Counted from the first letter of the stretch, positions 36,612 through 49,297 are shown. The stretch: DNA of 64,000 bases from Aliagarivorans taiwanensis DSM 22990 (GCF_000429505.1 NZ_AUBZ01000028.1:1-64000); one strand, 5' to 3'. Notes: generated by a model not told the origin, from the sequence alone. Numbers and translations: made by a program.

Positions 36612-37742
36612 CTAGGCGTCTCGGGGCAGGCCTTTCTCGACAATACGGATCAAGCGCTGGGTTTTTCTGGCTAATACCGCCTTGCTTTGGTGTTGGTTAA
36701 TGGCCCATTGGATGTGTTCATCAAGCATCTCGTCTTGGCTATTGGCTTGGCTCAATACCTGCAAAATCTGCGCGTCGAACTCGGCGTTGCCCATGGCAAT
36801 GGCCAGGTTACGCTGCCACTGGATATGGCCAATCCGGCGAATCGCCGACCCTTCAGTGGCTTTGAGGAAGGTGGCCTCATCCCAGCTGAACAGCTCTACT
36901 AAGCTCTTTTGCTCAAGTTGAGCGCGAACCTGAAAATCTTGCTCTTGGCTGACCGAGGACTCGCGGTTCCACGGGCAGGCCAGCTGGCAGTCATCACAGC
37001 CGTAGATGCGATTGCCCAGCAGCGGGCGTAGCGCTTCGGGAATGCTGCCAGAGTGCTCGATGGTCAAATACGAGATGCAGCGACGGGCGTCAATCTTATA
37101 GGGGGCGACAATCGCGCTGGTCGGACAGATGGTCATGCAGGCCACACATTCGCCACACTGCTCATCGATGGGCTGATCGACCGGCAAAGGCAGGTCGACA
37201 AACAGCTCGCCCAAAAAGAACCAAGACCCCGCCTTAGGGTTGATCAGCAGGCTGTGTTTCCCCTGCCAGCCGAGTCCGGCCTTGCTGGCCAACTGACGCT
37301 CTAATACCGGTGCCGAATCGACGAAGGGGCGCAGATTAAGTTGAGTCTGGCAATACTCGCTGATGGCCTGTCCCAGTTGCTTCAAGCGTTTGCGCATCAG
37401 CTTATGGTAGTCGCGGCCAAGCGCGTAGCGGCTGATATAGGCCTGTTTGCTGCTTGAGAGTGACTGGGCGAAGCGCGCGTCTTCCGGTAGATAGTCGAGC
37501 CTGACCGATATCACCCGCATGGTACCGGGGTGTAGCTGTTCTGGGTGCTTGCGTAGCTCGGTGTTGCGTGCCATCCAATCCATTGAGCCGTGGCAGCCTT
37601 CCGCCAGCCATTTATCGAGCTGTTGGTGATGTTGACTGAGATCCACATCTGCTATGCCGATCTGCTGAAAGCCTAGCGCTTCACCAGTATGCTTGATATG
37701 TTGAACCAGCTTTTTTAAGTCTATTTCGGATGGATTATTCAT
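36612..37742 (-). CDS. queG: Epoxyqueuosine reductase QueG
   Basis: A 376-residue cobalamin- and iron-sulfur-dependent enzyme for the last step of queuosine synthesis in tRNA (epoxyqueuosine to queuosine). ATG 37742 is used because the E. coli protein starts here; the frame is open further upstream into nnr. Two ferredoxin-like [4Fe-4S] motifs are present, CGECVACMTICPTSAI and CDDCQLACPWN, each supplying ligands to the two clusters. The N-terminal catalytic domain includes RYALGRDYHKL. Its start codon overlaps the divergent nnr start within CATG. Confidence 0.96.
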   Translation of the reverse strand: MNNPSEIDLKKLVQHIKHTGEALGFQQIGIADVDLSQHHQQLDKWLAEGCHGSMDWMARNTELRKHPEQLHPGTMRVISVRLDYLPEDARFAQSLSSSKQAYISRYALGRDYHKLMRKRLKQLGQAISEYCQTQLNLRPFVDSAPVLERQLASKAGLGWQGKHSLLINPKAGSWFFLGELFVDLPLPVDQPIDEQCGECVACMTICPTSAIVAPYKIDARRCISYLTIEHSGSIPEALRPLLGNRIYGCDDCQLACPWNRESSVSQEQDFQVRAQLEQKSLVELFSWDEATFLKATEGSAIRRIGHIQWQRNLAIAMGNAEFDAQILQVLSQANSQDEMLDEHIQWAINQHQSKAVLARKTQRLIRIVEKGLPRDA

Positions 37743-39258
37743 GGCGCAAATGCAGGGAAACCTCAGTGCAAGCCTACCATATAGCGTGTGGCGGGCCGAG
37801 TTAGTAAAAGACCAAGAGGCTAAGTTAGCCGAGCAGCATGATATCAGTTTAGCTGCGTTAATGGAGTTGGCCGGCAAGGCAGTATTCGAGACCTTGAACA
37901 CCCGCTGGCCCGAGGCAACACAGATCTTGGTGCTGGCCGGCGGCGGAAACAACGGTGGTGATGCCTATGTGGTGGCACGCCTCGCCCAAGCGGCAGGGCT
38001 ACAGGTGCAGGTAGTAGAGGTGGGCGACCCAGAGCGCCTGCCCGAACAAGCTGCCGCTGCGCGCGATAACTGGCTGGCCGATGGCGGCGAGGCAGAAAGT
38101 GCCCAATGGGCCGAGTGGCACAGCGATGTGATCGTCGATGGTCTGCTTGGCACCGGCGCCAATGGTGAGGTGAGAGAGCCTTACAAGCAACTGATTGAGA
38201 AGGCCAACTCGGTGGATACCCCGGTATTGGCGATTGACCTGCCTTCGGGCCTTTGCGGCAATACCGGCAAGCCGCGCGAGTCAGTGATGATGGCCGACTG
38301 CACGGTCACCTTTATCGCGGCCAAGCAGGGCCTGTTTACCGGCCTAGCGGCTGCGGTAGTCGGCGAGCTGGTGTTTGCTGGCCTTGGGCTGGACGCGGCG
38401 TTTGAGGAGCAGAACAAAACCTGCGTGGAGCGGATTAACCCCGAGTCCCTGTTTAGCTTGCTCAAGCCCCGCTCACCGGTAGCCCACAAGGGTAACTTCG
38501 GCAGAGTGGCGATCTTGGGTGGCAACATCGGGATGCCCGGCGCTATTCGTTTAGCGGGCGAGGCCAGCCTGCGCAGCGGTGCCGGCCTGGTCAACATTCT
38601 AACCCGCAGCGAGCATCAAAAATCGGTACTGTCTGGCCGACCTGAACTGATGGTGGCTGGCATTGAGTCCGGTGAGCAAACCTTGCTGGCGACCTTGCTG
38701 GACAAAGCCAACACCGCGGTAATCGGCCCGGGCCTGGACACCGACGAATGGGCCAGTGAGCTGCTGACAGCTTGTTTAGAGCGCGACTTTCCACTGCTGG
38801 TCGATGCCGATGGCCTGAACCTGCTGACCAAGATGCCGAAATGGCGGGGCAACTGGATCCTCACCCCGCATCCCGCCGAAGCGGCCCGCTTGTTGGCTTG
38901 CTCGGTGGCTGAGATTGAGGACGACCGCATCACTGCCGCGCGTAACATCCAGCAGAGTTTTGGTGGTATTTGTGTACTTAAAGGCGCTGGCACAATCATC
39001 GCTGGCGACAATGGCCGGGTACGTATCAGCAGTGCAGGTAACCCGGGCATGGCTTCAGGTGGGATGGGCGATGTATTGTCTGGTATAATCGGCGGTTTAC
39101 TGGCTCAGTTTGCTGAGTCGATAGACCTATTTGATATTGCCAGCATAGGCGTGACCATTCATGGTATGGCGGCAGATCTTGCAGCCGAGCAGGGACAGCG
39201 TGGCCTGCTCGCCTCTGATCTGATGCCTTATGTGCGGCAACTAGTGAACCCCCAATAG
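37741..39258 (+). CDS. nnr: Bifunctional NAD(P)HX epimerase/dehydratase
   Basis: A 505-residue fusion that repairs hydrated NAD(P)H. The N-terminal YjeF epimerase domain (about 10-225) has [17 protein letters not shown] and [12 protein letters not shown]. The C-terminal ADP-dependent dehydratase with a ribokinase-like fold (about 235-505) has [18 protein letters not shown] and [15 protein letters not shown] (catalytic Asp). It starts on the CATG shared with queG and leads the tsaE-amiB-mutL-miaA-hfq-hflX-hflKC run. Confidence 0.96.
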   Translation: MAQMQGNLSASLPYSVWRAELVKDQEAKLAEQHDISLAALMELAGKAVFETLNTRWPEATQILVLAGGGNNGGDAYVVARLAQAAGLQVQVVEVGDPERLPEQAAAARDNWLADGGEAESAQWAEWHSDVIVDGLLGTGANGEVREPYKQLIEKANSVDTPVLAIDLPSGLCGNTGKPRESVMMADCTVTFIAAKQGLFTGLAAAVVGELVFAGLGLDAAFEEQNKTCVERINPESLFSLLKPRSPVAHKGNFGRVAILGGNIGMPGAIRLAGEASLRSGAGLVNILTRSEHQKSVLSGRPELMVAGIESGEQTLLATLLDKANTAVIGPGLDTDEWASELLTACLERDFPLLVDADGLNLLTKMPKWRGNWILTPHPAEAARLLACSVAEIEDDRITAARNIQQSFGGICVLKGAGTIIAGDNGRVRISSAGNPGMASGGMGDVLSGIIGGLLAQFAESIDLFDIASIGVTIHGMAADLAAEQGQRGLLASDLMPYVRQLVNPQ

Positions 39259-39265
39259 TAACGAG

Positions 39266-39733
39266 ATGAATTGGCAGACTTTTCTTAGTGATGCCGAGGC
39301 CACTGTTGACCTCGGAAGACAACTTGCAGCGGCCTGCGATAGCGCCTGTGTTATCTACCTCAATGGTGAGCTCGGCGCGGGGAAAACCACCCTTAGCCGC
39401 GGCTTTATCCAAGGCCGCGGTCACCAAGGCCAGGTAAAGAGCCCCACTTACACCTTGGTTGAGCCCTATCAGCTCGGCGCGTGGCGGGTGCATCATTTCG
39501 ATCTCTACCGCCTGGCTGACCCAGAAGAGTTGGAGTTTATCGGTATTCGAGACTATTTTGCCGATGACTGTCAGTGTTTGGTGGAGTGGTCTGAACGAGG
39601 CCTAGGGTTCCTGCCTGAGGCTGATCTGATTGTTACCCTAAGCTATCAAGGTGAGCAACGGGTCGCAGAAGTGGCTGCCCAAAGTGATATTGGGCGCGAA
39701 GTCGTAACACGAATGGACAATGATGAAAGCTAA
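39266..39733 (+). CDS. tsaE: tRNA threonylcarbamoyladenosine biosynthesis ATPase TsaE
   Basis: A 155-residue P-loop ATPase that turns over the TsaBDE complex making t6A37 on ANN-decoding tRNAs. The Walker A motif [13 protein letters not shown] and the family signature [10 protein letters not shown], with the HHFDLYR segment, are clear. It starts seven bases after nnr, and its last 14 bases overlap amiB. Confidence 0.96.
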   Translation: MNWQTFLSDAEATVDLGRQLAAACDSACVIYLNGELGAGKTTLSRGFIQGRGHQGQVKSPTYTLVEPYQLGAWRVHHFDLYRLADPEELEFIGIRDYFADDCQCLVEWSERGLGFLPEADLIVTLSYQGEQRVAEVAAQSDIGREVVTRMDNDES

Positions 39734-41063
39734 GTGGTTTTGGGTTTTTCCTCTGATGTTGATGCTGGCTAGCGCCAACGCGCTAGCCAATAAAGTGTCG
39801 GGGATCCGTGTATGGGCTGGGCCGGAGAACACCCGCTTAGTGTTGGATTTGTCTTCAGCGGCCGACTACAGCTACTTCAATCTGAGCAACCCGCATCGCT
39901 TGGTGCTTGACCTGAGCAACACCCAGGTGCAGGTGGACTTGGCCAAGGTATCGCTCAGCGGCAACCTAGTGAAGAAGCTACGCCCGAGTACCCCCAAAGC
40001 AAAACAAGACTACCGCTTGGTGATTGAGCTGGGCCAATCGGTGAAACCGGTGGTGTTTCCTCTCAAGCCTACCGGTAGCTACGGCCACCGGTTGGTGATC
40101 GACCTGCCGGATAAAAAAGGTGAGCAACGGGTGGCGCAAGAGCAACAACAAGTTGCCAAGACCCAGAGTACCCAACAGCTTACTGGTGATCGCGACATCG
40201 TGATTGCCATCGATCCGGGCCATGGCGGCGAAGATCCCGGGGCAATTGGTCCCAAGCGTACCTACGAAAAAGGGATTACGTTGGCGATCTCCAAGCGAGT
40301 CGTCCGCCTGTTGAATCAAGAGCCGGGTCTTAAAGGCGTGTTAACCCGCACCGGTGATTACTATGTAAACCTTAATCGCCGCTCGCAGATCGCCCGCAAG
40401 CACCGAGCCGACTTTTTGGTGTCGGTTCATGCCGATGGCTTCTCAACCCCACAGCCGCGAGGCGCGTCGGTGTGGGTGGTGTCGGCAGGCCGCGCCAAAT
40501 CTGAGGTGGGCCGGCATATCGAGGACCATGAGGTCCAGTCTGAATTACTCGGTGGCGTGGGCGAGGTGATGGGCTCGGTGGGTGGTGATGCCCATCTGAA
40601 CTTTGCCTTGGTAGATATGCAAAAAGATTATTCGATGAATACCGCCTACTCTGCGGCCACCGAAATCCTGCGAGAGTTGGGCAAAGTCGCTCACCTACAC
40701 AAAAAGAAACCGGAGCACGCCAGCTTGGCGGTACTCAAGTCGCCAGATATTCCCTCGGTACTGGTCGAGGCAGGCTTTATCACCAACCCCGGCGAAGAGA
40801 AGAACCTGCGCGACGGCAACTACCAAGAGCGCATCGCCAAGGCGATCGTGGCCGGTATTAAGCAGCACTACCGTCGCCAGCCGCCAGCGGGCACGCTGTA
40901 CGCGATGCGCCATGCTGAGCGCAAACATACCGTGCAGCGCGGTGAGTCGCTATCGGTGTTGGCGCAGCGCTACAAGGTGAGCGTGGCAGGCCTTAAGCGT
41001 GCCAATAATCTGAGCTCGGACTCGCTGCGCATCGGCCAGGTGCTGGTCATTCCAAGTAGTTAG
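39720..41063 (+). CDS. amiB: N-acetylmuramoyl-L-alanine amidase AmiB
   Basis: A 447-residue periplasmic zinc amidase that splits septal peptidoglycan during cell separation, activated by EnvC. The signal peptide ends after ALA (about residue 24), an AMIN domain spans about 28-125, and the Amidase_3 domain about 157-380 has the zinc ligands in [12 protein letters not shown], the later Glu/His, and [14 protein letters not shown] single LysM repeat lies at the C-terminus (about 402-445), which some AmiB proteins carry. ATG 39720 or 39723 may start it. mutL begins one base after the stop. Confidence 0.95.
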   Translation: MMKAKWFWVFPLMLMLASANALANKVSGIRVWAGPENTRLVLDLSSAADYSYFNLSNPHRLVLDLSNTQVQVDLAKVSLSGNLVKKLRPSTPKAKQDYRLVIELGQSVKPVVFPLKPTGSYGHRLVIDLPDKKGEQRVAQEQQQVAKTQSTQQLTGDRDIVIAIDPGHGGEDPGAIGPKRTYEKGITLAISKRVVRLLNQEPGLKGVLTRTGDYYVNLNRRSQIARKHRADFLVSVHADGFSTPQPRGASVWVVSAGRAKSEVGRHIEDHEVQSELLGGVGEVMGSVGGDAHLNFALVDMQKDYSMNTAYSAATEILRELGKVAHLHKKKPEHASLAVLKSPDIPSVLVEAGFITNPGEEKNLRDGNYQERIAKAIVAGIKQHYRRQPPAGTLYAMRHAERKHTVQRGESLSVLAQRYKVSVAGLKRANNLSSDSLRIGQVLVIPSS

Positions 41064-41064
41064 T

Positions 41065-42978
41065 ATGAGTATTCAGATCCTGCCGGCGCAGCTGGCCAAC
41101 CAGATTGCAGCCGGTGAGGTGGTCGAGCGGCCAGCCTCGGTGGTTAAAGAGCTTATCGAAAACAGCCTGGATGCTGGGGCGACCCGCATCGATGTGGAGA
41201 TCGATAAGGGCGGGGCCAAACGGATCCTTATCCGCGATAACGGCAAAGGTATCGGCAAGGCCGAACTTGAGCTGGCGCTTAGCCGTCACGCCACCAGTAA
41301 GATTGCCTGTATCGATGACTTGGAGAGCATCGCTACCCTCGGTTTTCGCGGCGAAGCGCTCGCCAGTATCAGTTCGGTTTCTCGGCTGACCTTGACCTCT
41401 CGTCCGGCCGACCAAGAACAGGCTTGGCAGGCGCGCGCCCATGGCCGCGACATGCAAGTCGACCTGCAGCCCGCTGCGCATCCTCCCGGCTCGTCGCTTG
41501 AGGTGCTGGACCTGTTCTACAACACCCCGGCGCGGCGCAAGTTCCTGCGCACTGACAAGACCGAATTTGCCCATATCGATGAGCTGTTAAAGCGCTTGGC
41601 GCTGAGCCGCTTTGATGTGGCACTAAGCCTAAAGCACAACGGCAAGACGATGCGTCAGTATCGGATTGCACCGGATCAGTCCCGCCAACTGCGCCGGATT
41701 GCCTCGGCCTTGGGTAAGGGCTTTACCGAGCATTGCCTCTATCTTGAGAACCAACATGACCAGCTGCATCTAACTGGTTGGCTGGGCCTGGCGGACGCCG
41801 CGCGCGCCCAAAACGACCAACAGTACTTTTATGTAAATGGCCGGATGATGCGCGATAAGCTGATCCAGCACGCCATCCGCCAAGCCTATGTGGGCCATAT
41901 TGCTGAAGACTCTCACCCGGCCTACGTTCTGTATCTGGAGCTACCGCATTCGCAGGTCGATGTAAACGTTCACCCGGCCAAGCATGAGGTGCGCTTTCAT
42001 CAAGCCCGCTTGGTGCACGACTATATCGTGCGGGTGTTGGCGCAGACCTTGGGCGCTGCCCAGCAAGCGAATCTAACGTCGCAGTGGGCACCCGAGCCAG
42101 ATAGCGACGGTGCTGCAGAGCCAGACTTTCCAGCCGCGAGTTCACATTCATTGAGCGGTGAGCACAGCTATCCACCGCTGCATGGCTATCAGAGTGCTGG
42201 CGAGTATCGTGCTGACTCAAGTGGCAGCTCTCCAAGTTCTGCCTCATCCGGTGGGAGTGCGGGAGGCAGTCATGACTACCGCAGCCCGCTGCGGCCAGCA
42301 GTGCAAGAGCAGCATCGGGCCTATCATCAGTGGATGGACCGCAGCGCCGCGTTTGCCAAGGAGCATGCCGATGAGCCTGCGGTCGCAGTATCTGCCCAGC
42401 CTGACACCAATGCCGCTTCCATGGAGCCATCGACCAGCTTGCGACCTTTGTACCTGCAAGAGCAAGGTTATCTGCTTGCCGAGCGGGCGGGGGAGCTGGA
42501 GCTGTGGAATGTGAATGCCCTGCAGACCAATGTTTGGCGTAAACAGGCCTTGGCCCAGTGGCCGCAAGGCCTGCAACGGCTCCCTTTACTATTGCCGCTA
42601 CAGCTAAACTTAAGTGCTGGTCATATCGCGCTTATCGAACAGCAGAGTGAGGCGCTTAAGCGCTTGGGCTTGGTGCTAAGGCCGTCGACAGCTAAAAAAG
42701 TCAGTCTGTGTGAAGTGCCTAAGTTGGTGCGCCGTTGTGACTTTAGCCATGCGCTACCGAAGTTCTTTGAGCTGATGGAAGGTCAGGCGGAGGGGAGCTG
42801 GCAACAGCCCGAATTGGTATTGGATGCGCTGCTTAGCTGCTGCGCCAGTACCCACCATGTCAAAGAGTGGCAGCAAGTCCTACACTTGGTGCAACAGTTC
42901 GATACCGAGGAGTGGTCGGCCATGGCGGGTCGCTCAAGCAAGCCGGTTGACCTCACCGAATACATTAAGAGTTTCTAA
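41065..42978 (+). CDS. mutL: DNA mismatch repair protein MutL
   Basis: A 637-residue GHKL ATPase linking MutS recognition to MutH/UvrD action. N-terminal motifs are [28 protein letters not shown] and [13 protein letters not shown] long low-complexity Ser/Gly/Pro-rich linker runs from about residue 335 to 430, and the C-terminal dimerisation domain from about 450. The metal-binding DQHAxxER endonuclease motif is absent, so it is the MutH-partner type, as in E. coli. Confidence 0.96.
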   Translation: MSIQILPAQLANQIAAGEVVERPASVVKELIENSLDAGATRIDVEIDKGGAKRILIRDNGKGIGKAELELALSRHATSKIACIDDLESIATLGFRGEALASISSVSRLTLTSRPADQEQAWQARAHGRDMQVDLQPAAHPPGSSLEVLDLFYNTPARRKFLRTDKTEFAHIDELLKRLALSRFDVALSLKHNGKTMRQYRIAPDQSRQLRRIASALGKGFTEHCLYLENQHDQLHLTGWLGLADAARAQNDQQYFYVNGRMMRDKLIQHAIRQAYVGHIAEDSHPAYVLYLELPHSQVDVNVHPAKHEVRFHQARLVHDYIVRVLAQTLGAAQQANLTSQWAPEPDSDGAAEPDFPAASSHSLSGEHSYPPLHGYQSAGEYRADSSGSSPSSASSGGSAGGSHDYRSPLRPAVQEQHRAYHQWMDRSAAFAKEHADEPAVAVSAQPDTNAASMEPSTSLRPLYLQEQGYLLAERAGELELWNVNALQTNVWRKQALAQWPQGLQRLPLLLPLQLNLSAGHIALIEQQSEALKRLGLVLRPSTAKKVSLCEVPKLVRRCDFSHALPKFFELMEGQAEGSWQQPELVLDALLSCCASTHHVKEWQQVLHLVQQFDTEEWSAMAGRSSKPVDLTEYIKSF

Positions 42979-42979
42979 T

Positions 42980-43900
42980 ATGAATGCTTCGCTGCCAGTG
43001 ATTTGCCTGATGGGGCCTACCGCATCGGGCAAGACCGCGTTGGCGATTGAGTTACATCAAAAGCTGGGCGCAGAGCTGATCAGTGTCGATTCGGCCCTGA
43101 TCTACCGTGGCATGGACATTGGTACCGCTAAACCAACGGCTGAAGAGCAGGCCTTGGCACCCCATGCCCTGATTGATATCTGCGACCCTACTGAGGTCTA
43201 CTCTGTGGCCGATTTTCGTAGCGACGCGCTGCGTGAAATAGAGCGGGTTCACCAAGCGGGTAAGATCCCCCTGCTGGTTGGGGGAACTATGCTCTACTTC
43301 AAGTCTCTAATTGAAGGGATTGCCGAGTTACCAGCAGCCGATGATGCGCTGCGTGAGCTAATCATCCAGCAAGGCGATGAGCAAGGGTGGCGGTCTCTAC
43401 ACGAAGAGTTGCAGCGTATCGACCCTGCCAGCGCGGCCCGAATCAACGTTAACGACAAGCAGCGGCTGATGCGCGCCATTGAGGTATATCGTCTCACCGG
43501 CAAGAGCTTGAGCGCATTACAGGCCGAGCCGCCTAAACTGCTGCCCTATCGTTTTCATCAGTTCGCGATTGCTCCGAGTGAGAAAGAGGTATTGCATCAG
43601 CGCATCGAGCAACGTTTCCACTTGATGCTAGAGCAGGGCTTCGCCGATGAGGTGCAATCCTTAATAGATCGTGGCGATTTGGATCTAAGCCTGCCTTCGA
43701 TGCGTTGTGTGGGGTATCGACAGATGTGGAATTACCTGCACGGCGAGCTGGATTATCAGGAGATGATCTTCCGCGGGGTGGTCGCAACCAGGCAGTTAGC
43801 AAAGAAACAAATGAACTGGCTGAATGGCTGGTCAGAGCTGAACTGGCTTGACAGTAGCGCGACTCAAAACGATAAAATAATCATAAATTCACTGAGTTAA
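42980..43900 (+). CDS. miaA: tRNA dimethylallyltransferase MiaA
   Basis: A 306-residue enzyme that adds dimethylallyl to A37 of tRNAs reading UNN codons. It starts at ATG 42980, one base after the mutL stop; the open frame upstream is inside mutL. It has P-loop [26 protein letters not shown], the [14 protein letters not shown] helix, and the C-terminal [11 protein letters not shown] segment. It is part of the mutL-miaA-hfq run. Confidence 0.96.
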   Translation: MNASLPVICLMGPTASGKTALAIELHQKLGAELISVDSALIYRGMDIGTAKPTAEEQALAPHALIDICDPTEVYSVADFRSDALREIERVHQAGKIPLLVGGTMLYFKSLIEGIAELPAADDALRELIIQQGDEQGWRSLHEELQRIDPASAARINVNDKQRLMRAIEVYRLTGKSLSALQAEPPKLLPYRFHQFAIAPSEKEVLHQRIEQRFHLMLEQGFADEVQSLIDRGDLDLSLPSMRCVGYRQMWNYLHGELDYQEMIFRGVVATRQLAKKQMNWLNGWSELNWLDSSATQNDKIIINSLS

Positions 43901-43960
43901 ACTTGAAAATGGCGCTATAAGCAACCACCTTACTGGTATATACTGGCGAGGGAAGTTTAG

Positions 43961-44248
<288 letters not shown>

Positions 44249-44295
44249 TTATCTCAGTGGTATTCGGCCACTGCGATACCAAGGAGTAAATTAGC

Positions 44296-45582
44296 TTGTT
44301 TGACCGTTATGAAGCAGGTGAACAGGCCATTCTTGTACATGTTAATTTTACAGACGAGGATGAGCGTGAGGATCTGCAGGAACTGAAGATGTTAGTCAGT
44401 TCTGCGGGGGTTAACGCCGTTGCAACGGTTACAGGAAGTCGTGTTGCTCCCCATCCCAAGTACTTTGTTGGGGCGGGTAAAGCGGAAGAAATTGCCGAGT
44501 ACGTGAAAAGCCAGCAGGCGGATGTGGTCATTTTCAACCACGCGTTATCGCCTGCGCAGGAACGTAATCTGGAGGCCCTCTGCGAAGCAAGGGTATTGGA
44601 TCGAACCACTCTGATTCTGGATATTTTTGCTCAGCGTGCGCGTACCCACGAGGGTAAGCTGCAGGTTGAGTTAGCGCAGCTGCGTCACATGTCTACCCGA
44701 TTGATTCGTGGTTGGACGCACTTGGAGCGCCAAAAAGGCGGTATTGGTCTGCGTGGCCCGGGTGAGACGCAGCTGGAAACTGACCGACGTTTGCTTAGAG
44801 CGCGTATCAAGCAGATCTTGCAGCGCCTCGAGAAAGTCGGTAAGCAGCGTGAGCAAGGGCGCCGAGCCCGCCAGCGCGCCGAGATCCCTACCGTATCTCT
44901 TGCCGGCTATACCAACGCCGGAAAATCCACCCTGTTTAACCGGATCACCACCTCCGAGGTATATGCTGCAGACCAACTGTTTGCGACCCTCGACCCCACG
45001 TTGCGAAAGATTGATATCGACGATGTAGGCAAAGTGATCCTGGCGGATACCGTTGGATTTATTCGTCACCTTCCCCATGATTTGGTTGCAGCGTTTAAAG
45101 CAACCCTGACCGAAACCCGCGAGGCAGACCTGCTACTACATGTGGTCGATTGCGCCGATGAGCGGATGGCAGAGAACATTGAGCAGGTTGACATCGTATT
45201 AGAAGAAATTGAGGCCAACGAGGTTCCTACCATGTTGGTGTTCAACAAGGTCGACCAGCATCCGGATCAAGCCCCTCGGATTGAGCGAGACGAGGATGGT
45301 GTGCCACAGAAGGTGTGGTTGTCAGCCCTCAGTGGTGATGGACTGCCCCTTTTATATCAAGCGATTAGTGAGCGCTTATCCGGTAGCATGGTGACTCATC
45401 AGTTGCGTATTCCGCCCGCTGAAGGGCGTTTGCGAAGCCGTTTATATCAGTTAGACTGCGTAGATAACGAGGCTATTGATGAAAGTGGCAACAGCTTGGT
45501 CGATGTGCGGGTACCTGCCGTGGAATGGCAGCGCCTGGACAAGCAATTTGATTATCAGCTCGAAAAGTACATTACTCATTAG
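44296..45582 (+). CDS. hflX: GTPase HflX
   Basis: A 428-residue ribosome-splitting GTPase that rescues stalled ribosomes after stress. The start is TTG 44296, with AAGGAG nine bases upstream; the protein begins MFDRYEAGEQA as in E. coli. The N-terminal domain ends at GRGPGETQLETDRRLL-type sequence, and the G domain has GYTNAGKSTLFN, DTVGF and FNKVD. The lone TTG start may keep its level low. It lies between hfq and hflK. Confidence 0.95.
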   Translation: MFDRYEAGEQAILVHVNFTDEDEREDLQELKMLVSSAGVNAVATVTGSRVAPHPKYFVGAGKAEEIAEYVKSQQADVVIFNHALSPAQERNLEALCEARVLDRTTLILDIFAQRARTHEGKLQVELAQLRHMSTRLIRGWTHLERQKGGIGLRGPGETQLETDRRLLRARIKQILQRLEKVGKQREQGRRARQRAEIPTVSLAGYTNAGKSTLFNRITTSEVYAADQLFATLDPTLRKIDIDDVGKVILADTVGFIRHLPHDLVAAFKATLTETREADLLLHVVDCADERMAENIEQVDIVLEEIEANEVPTMLVFNKVDQHPDQAPRIERDEDGVPQKVWLSALSGDGLPLLYQAISERLSGSMVTHQLRIPPAEGRLRSRLYQLDCVDNEAIDESGNSLVDVRVPAVEWQRLDKQFDYQLEKYITH

Positions 45583-45617
45583 TGAGTAGCATTAACCCTT
45601 AAATTCTGGAGACACAG

Positions 45618-46793
45618 ATGGCCTGGAACGAGCCTGGCAACAAAGGTGGCGGTGACCGCGACCCTTGGGGTAATAACAATAAGAATCAGGGTCCGCCTGA
45701 TTTGGACGAAGTGTTCAAGAAGCTAAACCGCAGCCTGGGAGGGATCCTCGGTGGTGGCAAGAAACCCTCGGTGCCGGGAGGCGGCGTGGGTGGCTTTGGT
45801 ATTAGTATCATCGCGGTGATCTTGTTGGTGATTTGGGTCGCAAGCGGCTTTTACACCATCAAAGAAGCAGAGCGTGGGGTTAAGTTGACCTTTGGTCGCT
45901 ACAACCAGGAAGCTGGGCCGGTTGAGCCGGGTCTGAACTGGAAAGCCACCTTCGTTCAAGATGTGATTCCAGTCGACGTAGAAACGATCCGCTCGTTGCC
46001 AGCGTCTGGTTTTATGCTGACCGAAGACGAAAACGTAGTGCGGGTTGAGATGGACGTTCAGTACCGTGTGACCGACTCTGCCAAGTACCTGTTCAGCGTG
46101 ACTGCACCGGATGACAGCTTGGCACAAGCCACCGACAGCGCTCTGCGTTATGTGGTGGGTCACACCAGTATGGATGACATCCTGACCACCGGTCGTGAAG
46201 TGGTGCGTAGCCAAACTTGGGAGCTGATCGAAGAGATCATTGCTCCATACGACATGGGTGTATCGATTATCGATGTGAACTTCTTGCCAGCGCGTCCGCC
46301 AGAAGAAGTGAAAGATGCCTTCGATGATGCGATTGCCGCGCAAGAGGATGAGCAGCGCTACATCCGTGAAGCCGAAGCCTATGAGCGTGAGATTGAGCCG
46401 CGTGCCCGTGGCCGGGTTCAACGTATTGAGCAAGAGGCCCAAGCTTATAAAGAGCAAGTGGTACTGAAAGCCCAGGGTGAGGTATCTCGCTTTGTTCAGC
46501 TGCTACCTGAATATGAAGCTGCCCCTGAAGTGACGCGCAACCGTCTGTATTTGGAGACCATGGAGCAAGTGTATGGCAACACCAGTAAGGTGTTGGTTGA
46601 TGCGCAAAACAACAACTCCATGATGTACTTGCCGATAGACAAGTTGGTTCCTAGCGAAACCCGTAGCTCAGGCAGTAGTGCTTCTTCGAGTTCTAGCTCG
46701 CGCAATAGCGGCGTTAGCCAAGATAACTTTGGCTCGGAGCCAACGCGCAGCAGCACTGGCCGTAGCTCAGAACGTTCTTCAGGGAGAAACTAA
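45618..46793 (+). CDS. hflK: HflK subunit of the FtsH modulator complex
   Basis: A 391-residue membrane protein with one N-terminal signal-anchor helix (about 56-78) after a Gly/Pro-rich cytoplasmic tail. The SPFH/band 7 domain (about 80-260) precedes a long coiled coil (about 235-300), and a Ser-rich C-terminus follows. With HflC it forms the large cage around FtsH that controls proteolysis of membrane proteins. It is two bases ahead of hflC. Confidence 0.96.
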   Translation: MAWNEPGNKGGGDRDPWGNNNKNQGPPDLDEVFKKLNRSLGGILGGGKKPSVPGGGVGGFGISIIAVILLVIWVASGFYTIKEAERGVKLTFGRYNQEAGPVEPGLNWKATFVQDVIPVDVETIRSLPASGFMLTEDENVVRVEMDVQYRVTDSAKYLFSVTAPDDSLAQATDSALRYVVGHTSMDDILTTGREVVRSQTWELIEEIIAPYDMGVSIIDVNFLPARPPEEVKDAFDDAIAAQEDEQRYIREAEAYEREIEPRARGRVQRIEQEAQAYKEQVVLKAQGEVSRFVQLLPEYEAAPEVTRNRLYLETMEQVYGNTSKVLVDAQNNNSMMYLPIDKLVPSETRSSGSSASSSSSSRNSGVSQDNFGSEPTRSSTGRSSERSSGRN

Positions 46794-46795
46794 GC

Positions 46796-47665
46796 ATGAA
46801 ACAACTATCTATCTTTGCGCTGATTGCAGTGCTGCTAGTGGGTTTCTCCTCGGTGTTCGTGGTGCAAGAAGGCGAGCGCGGCATCGTGGTTCAGTTTGGC
46901 AAGGTGAAGCGTGATTCTAATGGCGATACTCGTGTGTATGAGCCTGGCCTGCAGTTTAAGGTACCGTTTATCGACTCGGTGCGGATCCTGGATGCACGTA
47001 TCCAAACCTTGGATGGCAACGCTGACCGCTTTGTAACCTCAGAGAAGAAAGACTTGATCATCGATTCCTACGTGAAGTGGCGAATCACCGATTTCTCACG
47101 TTTTTACCTCTCTACCGGCGGCTCTTTCCTACAAGCAGAATCACTGCTACAACGGAAGATCAATAACGGCCTGCGTTCAGAGATTGGTTCTCGCACCATT
47201 CGCGAAATCGTCTCCGGTGAGCGTGGCAAGGTGATGGAAGATGCACTACTGCGCATGGCTCGCTCGTCTGAGATTGGTATTGAAGTGCGTGATGTGCGGA
47301 TTAAGCAGATCAACCTGCCTGACGAAGTCAGCAACAGCATCTTCCAACGGATGCGCGCTGAGCGTCTAGCAGTGGCCAAAGAGCACCGCTCGGAAGGTCA
47401 GGAGCAGGCGGAGATTATCCGTGCGAATGTTGATCGCCGGGTAAGTGTATTGCTGGCTGATGCCGACAAGCGTGCTCGCGAGATGCGCGGTGAAGGCGAT
47501 GCGGAAGCGGCCAACATCTATGCGAATGCTTACCAAGCCAATGCCGAGTTCTATCAGTTCTGGCGAAGCCTGGAAGCCTACCGCAAGGCCTTCGATTCTG
47601 GCAGCGATGTGATGGTGCTTGAGCCTGACAGCGAGTTTTTCCAGTTTATGAAGCAGTCGCGCTAA
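46796..47665 (+). CDS. hflC: HflC subunit of the FtsH modulator complex
   Basis: A 289-residue band 7/SPFH protein with an N-terminal signal-anchor helix (about 4-22) and the SPFH domain facing the periplasm, ending in a coiled coil. It pairs with HflK in the FtsH-enclosing complex. A strong terminator follows its stop codon, and that terminator touches the next gene. Confidence 0.96.
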   Translation: MKQLSIFALIAVLLVGFSSVFVVQEGERGIVVQFGKVKRDSNGDTRVYEPGLQFKVPFIDSVRILDARIQTLDGNADRFVTSEKKDLIIDSYVKWRITDFSRFYLSTGGSFLQAESLLQRKINNGLRSEIGSRTIREIVSGERGKVMEDALLRMARSSEIGIEVRDVRIKQINLPDEVSNSIFQRMRAERLAVAKEHRSEGQEQAEIIRANVDRRVSVLLADADKRAREMRGEGDAEAANIYANAYQANAEFYQFWRSLEAYRKAFDSGSDVMVLEPDSEFFQFMKQSR

Positions 47666-47684
47666 GCGTTGCTTAATACAGAGG

Positions 47685-47709
47685 ACCCGGCCGTGCGCCG
47701 GGTTTTTTT
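47685..47709 (+). terminator. Terminator after hflC, abutting yjeT
   Basis: Stem ACCCGGC/GCCGGGT with CGTGC loop and seven T. The last T is next to the ATG of the following DUF2065 gene, so the hairpin occupies the place where a ribosome site should be. Confidence 0.85.
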
Positions 47710-47895
47710 ATGACACTAGTACTGACAGTAATCGCCTTAGTTTTACTTATCGAAGGAGCCATGCCGGCACTGTTTCCAAACCGCTACAAGGCTTGGCTAG
47801 ACTACCTTTCCCAGCAATCGCCCGAGTCTTTTCGTCGCTTAGGGATGACATTTTGCGCCCTTGGTATAACCTTGTTAGTTGTGATTAATCTTTGA
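47710..47895 (+). CDS. yjeT: DUF2065 small membrane protein (YjeT)
   Basis: A 61-residue inner-membrane protein with two helices (about 1-22 and 43-60) joined by a basic loop, EGAMPALFPNRYKAWLDYL. Length, hairpin topology and position before purA match E. coli YjeT. No ribosome site is present: the hflC terminator hairpin and T run lie right in front of the start. It may be translated poorly, from a readthrough transcript, or by leaderless initiation. Function unknown. Confidence 0.85.
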   Translation: MTLVLTVIALVLLIEGAMPALFPNRYKAWLDYLSQQSPESFRRLGMTFCALGITLLVVINL

Positions 47896-47920
47896 CCTAA
47901 AGCGTGAAAATCTGTATAAC
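47892..47920 (+). promoter_or_regulatory. Sigma-70 promoter of purA
   Basis: TTGACC (47892-47897) and TATAAC (47915-47920) with exactly 17-bp spacing, 62 bp upstream of purA. The -35 hexamer covers the TGA stop of yjeT. Confidence 0.75.
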
Positions 47921-47951
47921 GGGCTCCCTTTGTAAACCCGATTTCTGATAG

Positions 47952-49283
<1,332 letters not shown>

Positions 49284-49297
49284 GGAACAGCGGGATC

